DNA of 64,000 nt from Pseudomonas sp. FeN3W (GTDB taxonomy: Bacteria; Pseudomonadota; Gammaproteobacteria; Pseudomonadales; Pseudomonadaceae), in NCBI GenBank assembly GCA_030263805.2, contig CP136010.1, forward strand, positions 2,309,001 through 2,373,000. The letters run 5' to 3'. The notes below the pieces were generated by a model, which ran no database searches, was not told where the DNA came from, and saw only the letters and a program-made list of their open reading frames with translations. Every line of letters starts with the position of its first letter. Within the stretch, counting starts at the first letter, position 1. The position numbers were made by a program, and so were the translations under genes. Shown piece after piece: positions 25,439-34,029 of this stretch.

Positions 25439-26026
25439 ATGAATCTCGACGCAGCACAATGGCACGCCTGGCATGGCGCAACCTTTCCCGACGAAAGCTG
25501 GTACCGCGACGACGATGAACAGCTGTGTGCCATTGTCGGCGCCCCCCGGGTCGACCTGGTCTCGCGCGAGCGCTATGGCGATTTCATCCTGCAGTTCGAG
25601 TTCGCCCTACCGGTCGGCGGCAATTCCGGGGTCTTCTACCGCGTCGACGAAAGCGCCGGCCTCGCCTGGCACAGCGGGCCGGAAATGCAGCTGCTGGATG
25701 ATGCCGTTCACCCCGACGGCGAAGAACCAACCACCCGCAACGGTGCCCTGTATGGCCTGCTCGCGCCCGAACAGGAAACCCGGATCGAACCCGGCAGCTT
25801 CATGCACGCAGCGCTTGTCGTGCGCCAGGGCACGGTCGAGCACTGGCTGGGCAATCGTATGGTGCTGAGTTATCGCCTGGACGACCCGGCCCTGCACACG
25901 CTGATCGAGTCCAGCAAATTCGCCGACAAGCCGCTGTTCGCCAAGGCGCCAGCCGGGCATATCGTCCTGCAGCACCACGGCGAGGCGGTGCGCTTTCGCC
26001 GCCTGTCGATCGAAGCGCTGGGCTGA
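25439..26026 (+). CDS. DUF1080 (3-keto-disaccharide hydrolase fold) protein, cytoplasmic
   Basis: A 195-residue protein matching the DUF1080 / 3-keto-disaccharide hydrolase family, a jelly-roll fold related to concanavalin-like lectins. Family pattern: YGDFILQFEFALPVGGNSGV (about 41-60), GPEMQLLDD near 80, and a C-terminal strand ending HHGEAVRFRRLSIEAL. Most members are exported lipoproteins, but this one begins MNLDAAQWHAW with no signal peptide, so it should be cytosolic. It is the third gene of the GH13 operon, 10 bases after the TreS-like gene, with GAGGAG upstream, so a sugar substrate is likely. No 3-ketoglucoside-forming dehydrogenase is nearby. Confidence 0.8.
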   Translation: MNLDAAQWHAWHGATFPDESWYRDDDEQLCAIVGAPRVDLVSRERYGDFILQFEFALPVGGNSGVFYRVDESAGLAWHSGPEMQLLDDAVHPDGEEPTTRNGALYGLLAPEQETRIEPGSFMHAALVVRQGTVEHWLGNRMVLSYRLDDPALHTLIESSKFADKPLFAKAPAGHIVLQHHGEAVRFRRLSIEALG

Positions 26027-26162
26027 ACGTCGGCCTTGGATCGGCACGCCGAATTGAGCGAGAATGCGCGGCTTTTCCAGGCTGCGAAACGCAGTGACGG
26101 CAGAAGCGCTCCGGCGCCAAGCGTCAGGCAAGCCGCGGCCGCCCACGCTTGAGGTAGCGTTC

Positions 26163-26735
26163 GTGGAACAGCTGAAAGATAAGATTCGCAGTCAGGGCAT
26201 CGTGCTTTCCGACCGGGTACTCAAGGTCGACGCGTTCCTCAACCACCAGATCGATCCCGTGCTGATGCAGGCCATCGGGCAGGAATTCGCCCGTCTGTTC
26301 CGCGATGCCGGCGTCACCAAGATCGTCACCATCGAAGCCTCCGGCATTGCGCCGGCCGTCATGGCCGGCCTGGAGCTGGGCGTGCCGGTGATCTTCGCCC
26401 GCAAGCACCAGTCGCTGACGCTGCAGGACAACCTGCTAACCGCCACGGTCTATTCGTTCACCAAGCAGGTGGAAAGCACCATCGCCGTGTCCACCCAGCA
26501 CCTGTCCTCGAACGACCGCGTGCTGATCATCGACGACTTCCTCGCCAACGGCAAAGCCGCCAAGGGCCTGATCTCGATCATCAACCAGGCCGGCGCGAGC
26601 ATCGCCGGCCTTGGCATCGTCATCGAAAAGGCCTTCCAGGCCGGTCGTCAGGAGCTGGAAGAAGCCGGTTACCGCGTCGAGTCCCTGGCCCGTGTCGCCT
26701 CGCTGGCTGATGGCCAGGTTCAGTTCATTGACTGA
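26163..26735 (+). CDS. xpt: Xanthine phosphoribosyltransferase
   Basis: Converts xanthine and PRPP to XMP in purine salvage. The 190-residue length fits Xpt; the PRPP loop is VLIIDDFLANGKA (about 120-132), and the N-terminus LKDKIRSQGIVLSDRVLKVD is typical. Translation starts at a GTG with GAGG eight bases upstream; longer frames to 26064 are unsupported. It marks the return to the conserved backbone after the accessory block. Confidence 0.95.
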   Translation: MEQLKDKIRSQGIVLSDRVLKVDAFLNHQIDPVLMQAIGQEFARLFRDAGVTKIVTIEASGIAPAVMAGLELGVPVIFARKHQSLTLQDNLLTATVYSFTKQVESTIAVSTQHLSSNDRVLIIDDFLANGKAAKGLISIINQAGASIAGLGIVIEKAFQAGRQELEEAGYRVESLARVASLADGQVQFID

Positions 26736-26749
26736 GTGCAGTTCATAGT

Positions 26750-26777
26750 CCGGGCGCAGCTCAAAAGCTGAACCCGG
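26750..26777. terminator. Hairpin between convergent xpt and cupin genes
   Basis: CCGGG-CG-CAGCT-CAAA-AGCTG-AA-CCCGG: two 5-bp stems separated by a small internal loop. It fills the gap between the two stop codons. There is no U-tract, so a rho-assisted or bidirectional role is only inferred. Confidence 0.5.
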
Positions 26778-26778
26778 C

Positions 26779-27312
26779 TCAACCGGCCGGCGGCGCCTCT
26801 GCGCGCCATAGCGCCACCAGCGCACCCTGCGTGCCTGCCAGCGGATCGCTGATGGGCACGCCGACTTGGGCAATTCGCTCACGCGCCTGATCATGGGTGG
26901 CCGCGTCAGGCCGCTGCATGTCGTACTGCTGGCCGACCGGATAACCCGCCACCACCTGAAAATCTGTGCTGGCCTCGAGCGCGCAATGCCCCGTCCCGGC
27001 CGGTAGCACCAGCGCGTCGCCCGCCTTCAGCTCGACCTCCTGACCGTTATCGCCACCCAACATGACCCGCGCCCAGCCGCTGGCCACGCCGAGCGCTTCG
27101 TGGGCGGTGGAATGGTAGTGATGGTAGTCGTAAACCGTCCCACGCCAGGCAGACGGCCACAGATGGCTGTCGAACAGTCGCTCGAAGGCTTCCGCGGGGC
27201 TTGTCCCGGCCAATGGCAGCTGGCGGTAGATCAGCACCGGATGCGGGCTGTTGGGCGTGCGCCCGTCACTGGCCAGGTGCAGCTGTTCGGGTTGTGGTGC
27301 GGAACTGGGCAT
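26779..27312 (-). CDS. Cupin domain protein
   Basis: A 177-residue single cupin. Motif 1 includes YDYHHYHSTAHEALGVASG with several potential metal-binding histidines; motif 2 is GDALVLPAGTGHCAL. Start chosen at 27312 because GAGGAG lies six bases upstream. It corresponds in position to a conserved Pseudomonas gene between xpt and cytochrome c5. The substrate cannot be inferred. Confidence 0.82.
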   Translation of the reverse strand: MPSSAPQPEQLHLASDGRTPNSPHPVLIYRQLPLAGTSPAEAFERLFDSHLWPSAWRGTVYDYHHYHSTAHEALGVASGWARVMLGGDNGQEVELKAGDALVLPAGTGHCALEASTDFQVVAGYPVGQQYDMQRPDAATHDQARERIAQVGVPISDPLAGTQGALVALWRAEAPPAG

Positions 27313-27401
27313 GCGGGGCTCCTCTGTCGTCACGGGAATCCGACCGGTAGGCCGTATCGAATTCGACTCGAGAGCTGCCTGCTTTGCTCACCGCAGAAAC
27401 G

Positions 27402-27426
27402 ACAAAGCCGCCCGGAGGCGGCTTTG
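27402..27426 (-). terminator. Probable terminator of the cytochrome c5 gene
   Basis: AAAGCCGCC (27404-27412) / GGCGGCTTT (27417-27425) with a CGGA loop, starting 22 bases after the cytochrome stop on the minus strand. The T-rich tail TTTGTCGTTT is modest. Confidence 0.7.
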
Positions 27427-27447
27427 CTGGTGACGCCTGGCGCTCGA

Positions 27448-27873
27448 TCAGAGGCCGGACATGTGCTGGATGGCGGCCTTCAGCTCGTCATCGGAGCAGT
27501 CGCCACAGGTGCCCTTCGGCGGCATGGCATTGATACCGCTGATGGCGTGCTTGAGCAGGCCGTCCAGACCACCGGCAGCATCGGCACGGGCCGTCCAGGC
27601 TGCACTGTCACCGGTCTTCGGCGCGTTCAGCAGGCCGGAGCCGTGGCAGGCAGTGCAGAACTTGCCGTACACGTCGGAACCGCTACGGGCGGCACCACCG
27701 GCGGCTGCGGCAGCGCCGGCACCAGCGGCTGCGCACTCTTCACCTTGAATACATACTTCGCCCACCGGCTTGAGGCGCTCGGCGATTGCTTCGTCGGTCG
27801 CAGCCTTAGCGCTCATTGCCCACAGGGCCAATACGGCAGTCTGTGCTACCAGGATCTTCTTAATCAGGTTCAC
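27448..27873 (-). CDS. Cytochrome c5 (periplasmic c-type cytochrome)
   Basis: A 141-residue class I cytochrome c. It has a signal peptide (residues 1-24, ending ALWAMSAKA), a low-complexity Gly/Ala linker (about 48-63), a single haem motif CTACH near 73-77 and the axial methionine in ISGINAMPPKG. A second cysteine pair (TCGDC) near the C-terminus is the cytochrome c5 disulfide. Starts with GTG preceded by GGGTGTAAGG. In P. aeruginosa the same position is held by cycB. Likely an electron carrier to terminal oxidases or denitrification enzymes. Confidence 0.92.
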   Translation of the reverse strand: MNLIKKILVAQTAVLALWAMSAKAATDEAIAERLKPVGEVCIQGEECAAAGAGAAAAAGGAARSGSDVYGKFCTACHGSGLLNAPKTGDSAAWTARADAAGGLDGLLKHAISGINAMPPKGTCGDCSDDELKAAIQHMSGL

Positions 27874-28034
27874 CTTACACCCTCATTGTGGCTAGACACG
27901 CCCGCGGCCACGGTATCGCGAGCGGCGGTCAGTATAACGGCAAGCCATGCCGGCTGAAACAATACGAAAGGCCCGGCGTTTCTCCGCGACGCTTTGTCGC
28001 ATCGCAACTTTCGGATGAATCAAGACCGATGCGG

Positions 28035-28583
28035 TTAAAAGTTCGCCGGCGTCGTCGCGCTGATCAACCGTGCCGGCGCGTCGTACGGATTACGGAAACG
28101 ATGCGGCTTGCTGCTCTCGAAGTAGTAGCTATCGCCGCTCTCCAGCACGTACACCTGACCGTTCACGGTCAGCTCCAGACGGCCTTCGACCAGCATCCCG
28201 GCCTCCTCGCCCTGGTGCGAGAGCATGTCCATTCCAGTATCGGAGCCCGGCGGATAGGTCTCGTCGAGAAAGGCGATGGCTCGTCCCGGATGCGCCTTGC
28301 CCACCAGTTTCATGCTCACCGCGCCGTCGGATATATCGATCAACTCGCCGGCCTTGTAGACCACCTGGGTGTCGCTGTCCTGCTCGAAGTCGGGGGAAAA
28401 GAACTCCACCAGCGACATGGGAATCCCACTCAGCACCTTCTTCAGCGAACTGATCGAGGGGCTGACGCTGTTCTTTTCGATCATGGAAATGGTGCTGTTG
28501 GTAACGCCGGCACGCTTGGCGAGTTCACGCTGGGACAGACCCTTGAGCTTGCGGATGGTTTGCAGTCGAACGCCAACGTCCAA
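28035..28583 (-). CDS. XRE-cupin transcriptional regulator (PuuR-like)
   Basis: A 182-residue regulator with an N-terminal XRE helix-turn-helix (residues 6-60, LSQRELAKRAGVTNSTISMIEK) and a C-terminal cupin domain (about 105-175, with GMLVEGRLELTVNGQVYVLESGD). This layout is that of PuuR-type regulators of polyamine or amino-acid catabolism. It follows ridA by 118 bases on the same strand. In P. aeruginosa the equivalent gene follows dadX, which is missing here. Probably senses an amino compound; effector not visible. Confidence 0.9.
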   Translation of the reverse strand: MDVGVRLQTIRKLKGLSQRELAKRAGVTNSTISMIEKNSVSPSISSLKKVLSGIPMSLVEFFSPDFEQDSDTQVVYKAGELIDISDGAVSMKLVGKAHPGRAIAFLDETYPPGSDTGMDMLSHQGEEAGMLVEGRLELTVNGQVYVLESGDSYYFESSKPHRFRNPYDAPARLISATTPANF

Positions 28584-28701
28584 TACGGGAGCCCCCTTTC
28601 AAGAGCGATGCGAAGAGGGAGCTATCATGGCAATGGCGTTCAGAATTTACAACACTGGCTCCAGACGAGCCGTCGCCCGGCACACGTGGCTCTCCCAAGA
28701 G

Positions 28702-29076
28702 TCAGAGGACCGGGCCGGCGAGATCCGGCATGGCAGCGACGACGGTGATCTCGACCCGCACATCCGGCGAATACATCAGGGCCTGAACAGTGGTCCGTGC
28801 CGGCGCCGTGCCCGGTGTGATCCATGCATCCCACACCTCGTTCATACCGGCGTAATCGGCGGCGATGTCCTTCAGGTGAATGGTTGCCGAAAGCAGGCGC
28901 GTCTTGCTGGTACCCGCCTCGTCCAGCAAGCGTTCGATGCTCGACAGCGTTTCGCGGGTCTGCTCGCGGATATCACCGGTCAGGTCATCGGCCAGTTGCC
29001 CGGAGAGATACACCGCGCCGTTGTGGATCACCGCTTCGCTATAGCGGGTTTCAGTGTGCAGCCGCCGGATGGGCAT
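28702..29076 (-). CDS. RidA family protein of the dadA operon
   Basis: A 124-residue RidA/YER057c/UK114 family protein. RidA proteins hydrolyse reactive enamine/imine products of amino-acid metabolism, apt next to an amino-acid dehydrogenase that makes imino acids. The family pattern is visible in AVYLSGQLADDLTGDI and VRVEITVVAAMP. The start lies inside the dadA 3' end (26-base overlap), with GGAGA upstream, so expression is coupled to dadA. A second RidA paralogue lies after spoT at 56410. Confidence 0.9.
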   Translation of the reverse strand: MPIRRLHTETRYSEAVIHNGAVYLSGQLADDLTGDIREQTRETLSSIERLLDEAGTSKTRLLSATIHLKDIAADYAGMNEVWDAWITPGTAPARTTVQALMYSPDVRVEITVVAAMPDLAGPVL

Positions 29077-30349
29077 GTTTACGGGTCTCCTTGTGCTTGC
29101 CGTAACGGAAGATATCCAGTCCCTCGGTGCTGATCTGCGGACGCTTGGACGCCAGCAGGTCAGCGAGCACACGGCCGGAGCCGCACGCCATGGTCCAACC
29201 AAGGGTGCCATGGCCGGTATTGAGGAACAGGTTGCGATAGGGTGTCGCGCCGATGATCGGTGTGCCATCTGGCGTGGCCGGTCGCAGGCCGGTCCAGAAT
29301 ACCGCGTCAGACGGATCGCCGCCCTGCGGATAGAGGTCGCCCACCACCATTTCCAGGGTTTCCCGCCGGCGCGGGTTGAGCGACAGATCGTGCCCGGCGA
29401 TCTCCGCCATGCCACCGACACGGATGCGCTGATCGAAGCGGGTGATGGCGACCTTGTAGGTTTCATCGAGCACGGTCGACTGCGGTGCCATCGCCGGATC
29501 GCTTATCGGTACGGTCAGCGAATAACCCTTGAGCGGGTAGACCGGTGCACGAATGCCCAGCGGCTTGAGCATCTGCGGGCTGTAGCTGCCGAGCGCCAGC
29601 ACGTAGCGATCGGCCGTCTCCAGCTTGCCGTCGATCCTCACACCGGCCAGCCGGTCGCCGGCGTAGTCGAGGCGTTGAATATTCTGTTCGAAACGGAACT
29701 CGACCCCGAGCGCCACGGCCATTTCCGCCAGACGCGCGGTGAACATCTGGCAGTCGCCGGTCTGGTCATTGGGCAGCCGCAGCGCACCGCTGAGCTTGTG
29801 CGAAACCTTTGCCAGGGCCGGTTCGACCCGTGCAATGCCGGCGCGATCGAGCAGCTCGTAGGGCACCCCGGAGCGCTGCAGCACAGCGATGTCCTTGGCG
29901 GCGGCATCAAGCTGCGCCTGGGTGCGGAACAGCTGCGTGGTGCCGAGCTGACGACCTTCATAGGCGATGCCGGTTTCCGCGCGCAGCTCATCGAGGCAGT
30001 CACGGCTGTACTCGGACAGCCGCACCATGCGTTCCTTGTTCACCGCATAGCGCGCAGCCGTGCAGTTGCGCAACATCTGCGCCATCCACAGGTACTGGTC
30101 GACGTCACCGGTAAGCTTGATCGCCAGCGGCGCATGGCGCTGCAACAGCCACTTCATCGCCTTCAGCGGGATGCCAGGTGCCGCCCACGGCGAAGCATAG
30201 CCGGGCGAGACCTGCCCGGCATTGGCGAAGCTGGTCTCCATCGCCACCGCCGGCTGCCGGTCGACCACCACCACTTCGAAACCGGCCCGCGCCAGATAAT
30301 AGGCGCTGGCAGTGCCGACCACGCCGCTACCCAATACCAGTACACGCAT
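29051..30349 (-). CDS. dadA: D-amino-acid dehydrogenase small subunit DadA
   Basis: FAD enzyme on the cytoplasmic face of the inner membrane that oxidises D-alanine to pyruvate and ammonia, feeding electrons to quinones. The 432 residues start MRVLVLGSGVVGTASAYYLA with the GxGxxG dinucleotide fold, and the C-terminal FAD region reads NTGHGTLGWTMACGSGR. Divergent from lrp across an AT-rich 146-bp region and overlapping ridA. The alanine racemase gene dadX, usually two genes downstream, is absent. Confidence 0.95.
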   Translation of the reverse strand: MRVLVLGSGVVGTASAYYLARAGFEVVVVDRQPAVAMETSFANAGQVSPGYASPWAAPGIPLKAMKWLLQRHAPLAIKLTGDVDQYLWMAQMLRNCTAARYAVNKERMVRLSEYSRDCLDELRAETGIAYEGRQLGTTQLFRTQAQLDAAAKDIAVLQRSGVPYELLDRAGIARVEPALAKVSHKLSGALRLPNDQTGDCQMFTARLAEMAVALGVEFRFEQNIQRLDYAGDRLAGVRIDGKLETADRYVLALGSYSPQMLKPLGIRAPVYPLKGYSLTVPISDPAMAPQSTVLDETYKVAITRFDQRIRVGGMAEIAGHDLSLNPRRRETLEMVVGDLYPQGGDPSDAVFWTGLRPATPDGTPIIGATPYRNLFLNTGHGTLGWTMACGSGRVLADLLASKRPQISTEGLDIFRYGKHKETRKHAHPAAAH

Positions 30350-30495
30350 TGCAGCCTCCCACCCGCTCGAACGGGCTTTTCCGGATCACTATTGAAACGG
30401 AGTATAAAAATGCTCAAGCAGTGTTATTCACCATATAAAAAGCTATCTTTGGCCATTATTCACGCCATCGGCGCTTTATTTGGAGGGTATATCCC
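30350..30495. promoter_or_regulatory. dadA/lrp divergent control region
   Basis: Unusually AT-rich for this window between 30395 and 30480. Two direct copies of TTATTCAC (30424-30431 and 30456-30463) are 32 bases apart, three helical turns, with TATAAAA and TATAAAAA stretches near. Lrp-type octamers bind phased, degenerate AT-rich sites, so this is the likely target of the adjacent regulator; the exact sites are guesses. Confidence 0.4.
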
Positions 30496-30984
30496 TTGAG
30501 AACCCGGCACCAGACACGTCGCGAACTTGACAAGATCGACCGCCACATCCTGCGCATCCTCCAAGCCGAAGGGCGCCTGCCCTTCACCGAGCTGGGCGAG
30601 CGCGTCGGCCTGTCGACCACGCCCTGCACCGAGCGCGTCCGGCGCCTGGAGCGCGAAGGCATCATCATGGGCTACTCGGCGCGGCTGAACCCACAGCATC
30701 TGAAGGCGGGGCTACTGGTATTCGTCGAGATCAGCCTGGCGTACAAGTCCGGCGACATCTTCGAGGAGTTCCGCCGCGCCGTGCTCAAGCTGCCCCACGT
30801 GCTCGAATGCCACCTGGTGTCCGGCGACTTCGATTACCTGGTCAAGGCGCGGATTTCGGAGATGGCCTCCTACCGAAAATTGCTCGGCGACATCCTGCTG
30901 AAGCTGCCCCACGTGCGCGAATCGAAGAGCTATATCGTGATGGAAGAGATCAAGGAATCCCTCGACCTGCCAGTCCCGGACTAG
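30496..30984 (+). CDS. lrp: Lrp/AsnC family regulator (DadR-type)
   Basis: A 162-residue leucine-responsive regulator: N-terminal winged helix (LDKIDRHILRILQAEGRLPF, residues 11-30; recognition helix LSTTPCTERVRRLEREGII) and a RAM effector domain (about 75-150). The start is TTG with GGAGGG eight bases upstream. Divergent from dadA, as in P. aeruginosa, where the protein (also called DadR) activates dadAX in response to alanine. Expected to control dadA-ridA here. Confidence 0.93.
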   Translation: MRTRHQTRRELDKIDRHILRILQAEGRLPFTELGERVGLSTTPCTERVRRLEREGIIMGYSARLNPQHLKAGLLVFVEISLAYKSGDIFEEFRRAVLKLPHVLECHLVSGDFDYLVKARISEMASYRKLLGDILLKLPHVRESKSYIVMEEIKESLDLPVPD

Positions 30985-31087
30985 AGCCGATGACGGCCAG
31001 TTCTGCGGCCTCGTCGGGCAGCCTGCGAGGCACCGCTGGTCATGCCTGGCTTTGCTCCGCGGCCTCGCTCCGGTCTACCCTAGGCGC

Positions 31088-32422
31088 ATGCAGACCTCTC
31101 ATGACACCTTGATGAATCACCGCGCATCCGCGCCGAACGGCGCCGTACATGCACCCTCCTACTATGCCGCGAGCGTCAATCGCGAACTGGCCTTCGAGCC
31201 GTTGCAGGGCGAGCAGCGGGCCGACGTATGCGTCGTCGGCGGTGGGTTCTCCGGCCTCAACACGGCCATCGAACTGGCCGAGCGGGGCCTCAGCGTGATC
31301 CTGCTGGAAGCGCACCGAATCGGCTGGGGCGCCAGCGGGCGCAACGGCGGGCAACTGATCCGCGGCGTCGGCCATGACGTCGAGCAGTTCAGCAAGATCA
31401 TCGGCGAAGAAGGCGTCGATGAACTCAAGCGCATGGGCTTCGAAGCCGTCGACATCGTCCGTCAGCGCATCGAGCGCTACGCCATTGACTGCGACCTGAC
31501 CTGGGGCTATTGCGACCTGGCGACCAAGCCACGGCATCTGAAAGGCTTCGACGAGGAGTACTCCGACCTGCTGCGCCTCGGCTATCCGCATCCTCTGCAG
31601 CGCGTGTCGCGTCCCAACCTGGTCACGGTGGTGGGTTCGCAGCGTTACCTAGGCGGCCTGCTGGACATGGGCTCGGGCCACCTGCACCCGCTGAATCTGG
31701 CACTCGGCGAGGCGGCGGCGGCGCAGTCGCTGGGCGTGCGGCTGTTCGAGCAGTCGGCGGTCGAGCGCATCGAGTACGGCCCGCAAGCCAAGGTGCATAC
31801 GGCTCAGGGCGTGGTGCACGCGGACAACCTGGTGCTGGCCTGCAATGCCTACCTCAACGGCCTGCAACCGAAGCTCGCCGGCAAGGTGCTGCCGGCCGGC
31901 AGCTACATCATCGCCACCGAGCGCCTGCCTGAGCCGCTCTGCCGCGAGCTGTTGCCGCAGAACATGGCGGTCTGCGATCAGCGCGTGGCGCTCGATTACT
32001 TCCGTCTCAGCGCCGATGGCCGTCTGCTGTTCGGCGGCGCCTGTCACTATTCCGGCCGTGACCCACAGGACATCGCCGCCTACATGCAGCCGAAGATGCT
32101 CGAGGTATTTCCGCAGCTGGTCGGCATCAGCATCGACTATCAGTGGGGCGGGATGATCGGCATCGGCGCCAACCGGCTGCCGCAGATCGGTCGCCTGGCC
32201 GACCATCCCAACGTGTTCTACGCCCAGGCCTATTCCGGCCACGGGCTGAATGCCACGCACCTGGCCGGTCGCCTGCTTGCCGAAGCCATTGCCGGCCAGC
32301 AAAGCAGCGGCTTCGATCTGTTCGCCAAAGTGCCGCATCCGACCTTCCCCGGCGGACCGGCACTGCGCTCGCCACTGCTGGCGTTGGGCATGCTCTGGTA
32401 TCGACTAAAGGACCGATTCTGA
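31088..32422 (+). CDS. FAD-dependent amine/amino-acid oxidoreductase (PuuB/PauB-like)
   Basis: A 444-residue DAO-family flavoenzyme. N-terminal FAD motif DVCVVGGGFSGLNTAIELAERG (about residues 42-63), WGASGRNGGQL following, and a C-terminal QAYSGHGLNATHLAGRL. Such enzymes oxidise gamma-glutamyl-putrescine or related amines; the P. aeruginosa gene in this place is a PauB paralogue. Start uncertain: ATG at 31088 was used, but ATG at 31109 (MNHRAS) would also fit. It lies downstream of lrp on the same strand. Confidence 0.87.
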   Translation: MQTSHDTLMNHRASAPNGAVHAPSYYAASVNRELAFEPLQGEQRADVCVVGGGFSGLNTAIELAERGLSVILLEAHRIGWGASGRNGGQLIRGVGHDVEQFSKIIGEEGVDELKRMGFEAVDIVRQRIERYAIDCDLTWGYCDLATKPRHLKGFDEEYSDLLRLGYPHPLQRVSRPNLVTVVGSQRYLGGLLDMGSGHLHPLNLALGEAAAAQSLGVRLFEQSAVERIEYGPQAKVHTAQGVVHADNLVLACNAYLNGLQPKLAGKVLPAGSYIIATERLPEPLCRELLPQNMAVCDQRVALDYFRLSADGRLLFGGACHYSGRDPQDIAAYMQPKMLEVFPQLVGISIDYQWGGMIGIGANRLPQIGRLADHPNVFYAQAYSGHGLNATHLAGRLLAEAIAGQQSSGFDLFAKVPHPTFPGGPALRSPLLALGMLWYRLKDRF

Positions 32423-32454
32423 ATTTTCGGACGAAGCGCAACGTCCAAGCATGA

Positions 32455-34029
32455 ATGAAAGGATGCATACCCGGAGAAACCTTGCGCACTTACCTGACGC
32501 TCCTGCTGCTACTGCTGCTGGCCGGTTGTGCCAGCCACCCCACGCCAACCGAGTCCTATTCCGTGGCACCGGACGCGTCGCCGCTTGGCCGGCGCATCCA
32601 GCAGCTCGCCACCGAACACGCGTACGGCCACTCGGGTTTTCGCCTGCTACCGGAGAGCACCGAAGCCTTCGCCGCACGCACCGAGATGATCCGCGCGGCG
32701 CAGGTCAGCCTCGATATCCAGTACTACATCGTCCATGACGGCCTCACCACACGCGCGCTGATCGACGAAGTGCTGCAAGCCGCCGACCGCGGCGTGCGCG
32801 TGCGGCTGCTGCTGGATGACACCACCAGCCATGGCGAGGACTACCGCATCGGCACTCTGGCCGCGCACCCCAACATTCAGATCCGCGTCTTCAACCCGCT
32901 TCACCTCGGCCGCAGCAACGCCATCACCCGATCCATGGGACGCCTATTGCACCTTTCGCTGCAGCATCGACGCATGCACAACAAGCTGATGCTGGTCGAT
33001 GGCAGCCTGGCCGTCGTCGGCGGACGCAACCTCGGCGACGAGTACTTCGAGGCCGACCAGGCGATGAACTTCACCGACATTGATCTGCTTGGCGCCGGTC
33101 CGGTCGCCGAGCAGCTCGGCAAGAGTTTCGACCGCTACTGGAACAACCAGCTGAGCGTGCCTATCCAGCATTTTCTCTGGTGGCAACCGAAACCGCGCCA
33201 GCTGGACAAGGCGCGCCAGCAGCTGAGCGACTATCTGCAGCAGGCCAAACAGGAAAACAGCGAGCAGTACCAGCGCCTGATGCAGTACAAGCAGCGCCCG
33301 CAATTGCAGCAGTGGCTGGACGAACTGATCTGGGCACCTGGCAGGGCGATGTGGGACGCGCCGGAAAAACTGCTCGCCGAAGGTGTACCGGCGGCATCGC
33401 TGCTGCTGACCACGCAACTTGCACCGACCATGCAGGCCGTGAGCAGCGAGCTGACACTGGTTTCGGCCTACTTCGTGCCGACCGATAGCGGCGTGGAATA
33501 CCTGGCCGATCGCACCGGCGCAGGCGTGACGGTGCGCATTCTCACCAACTCACTGGAGGCCACCGACGTGCCGGCCGCCCATGGTGGCTATGCACCCTAC
33601 CGCGAGACCATGCTGGAACTCGGCGTGCGCCTGTTCGAACTGCGACGGCAGCCGGAGCAGGAAGCCTCTTACAGTTTTCTCGGGGAGTCGGAATCCAGCC
33701 TGCATAGCAAGGCAGCGGTATTCGACCAGCAGAAGGTTTTCATCGGCTCGCTGAATTTCGATCCGCGCTCGGTACTGTGGAATACCGAGGTGGGGATTCT
33801 GGTGGAAAGCCACGAACTGGCCCGCGAGGTCCACCGCCTCATACTGGAGGGCATGTCGCCAGCACTGAGCTACGAGGTACGGCTGGTGGAGCGCGATGGC
33901 CGCAAGCAACTGACGTGGATCGCCGAGGATGGCGGCCAGCTACGCACGATCGAAAAGGAACCTGGCGGGCTCTGGCGACGTTTCAACGCCTGGTTCGCCG
34001 ACGTCATCGGCCTCGAGAAGATGCTTTAG
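32455..34029 (+). CDS. Phospholipase D family lipoprotein (cardiolipin synthase ClsC-like)
   Basis: An export-directed PLD-superfamily protein with a lipobox LLAGC (Cys25) and two HKD motifs: HNKLMLVDG with His175 and LHSKAAVFD with His417, each followed by GGRN or GSLNFDPRS. Two HKD sites and a lipoprotein signal fit periplasmic ClsC/YmdC-type phospholipid synthases or phosphatidyltransferases. The ATG at 32455 gives a 524-residue product, but a TTG at 32482 preceded by GGAG would give a more normal signal sequence (MRTYLTLLLLLLLAGC). Partner genes for ClsC are not adjacent. Confidence 0.86.
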   Translation: MKGCIPGETLRTYLTLLLLLLLAGCASHPTPTESYSVAPDASPLGRRIQQLATEHAYGHSGFRLLPESTEAFAARTEMIRAAQVSLDIQYYIVHDGLTTRALIDEVLQAADRGVRVRLLLDDTTSHGEDYRIGTLAAHPNIQIRVFNPLHLGRSNAITRSMGRLLHLSLQHRRMHNKLMLVDGSLAVVGGRNLGDEYFEADQAMNFTDIDLLGAGPVAEQLGKSFDRYWNNQLSVPIQHFLWWQPKPRQLDKARQQLSDYLQQAKQENSEQYQRLMQYKQRPQLQQWLDELIWAPGRAMWDAPEKLLAEGVPAASLLLTTQLAPTMQAVSSELTLVSAYFVPTDSGVEYLADRTGAGVTVRILTNSLEATDVPAAHGGYAPYRETMLELGVRLFELRRQPEQEASYSFLGESESSLHSKAAVFDQQKVFIGSLNFDPRSVLWNTEVGILVESHELAREVHRLILEGMSPALSYEVRLVERDGRKQLTWIAEDGGQLRTIEKEPGGLWRRFNAWFADVIGLEKML

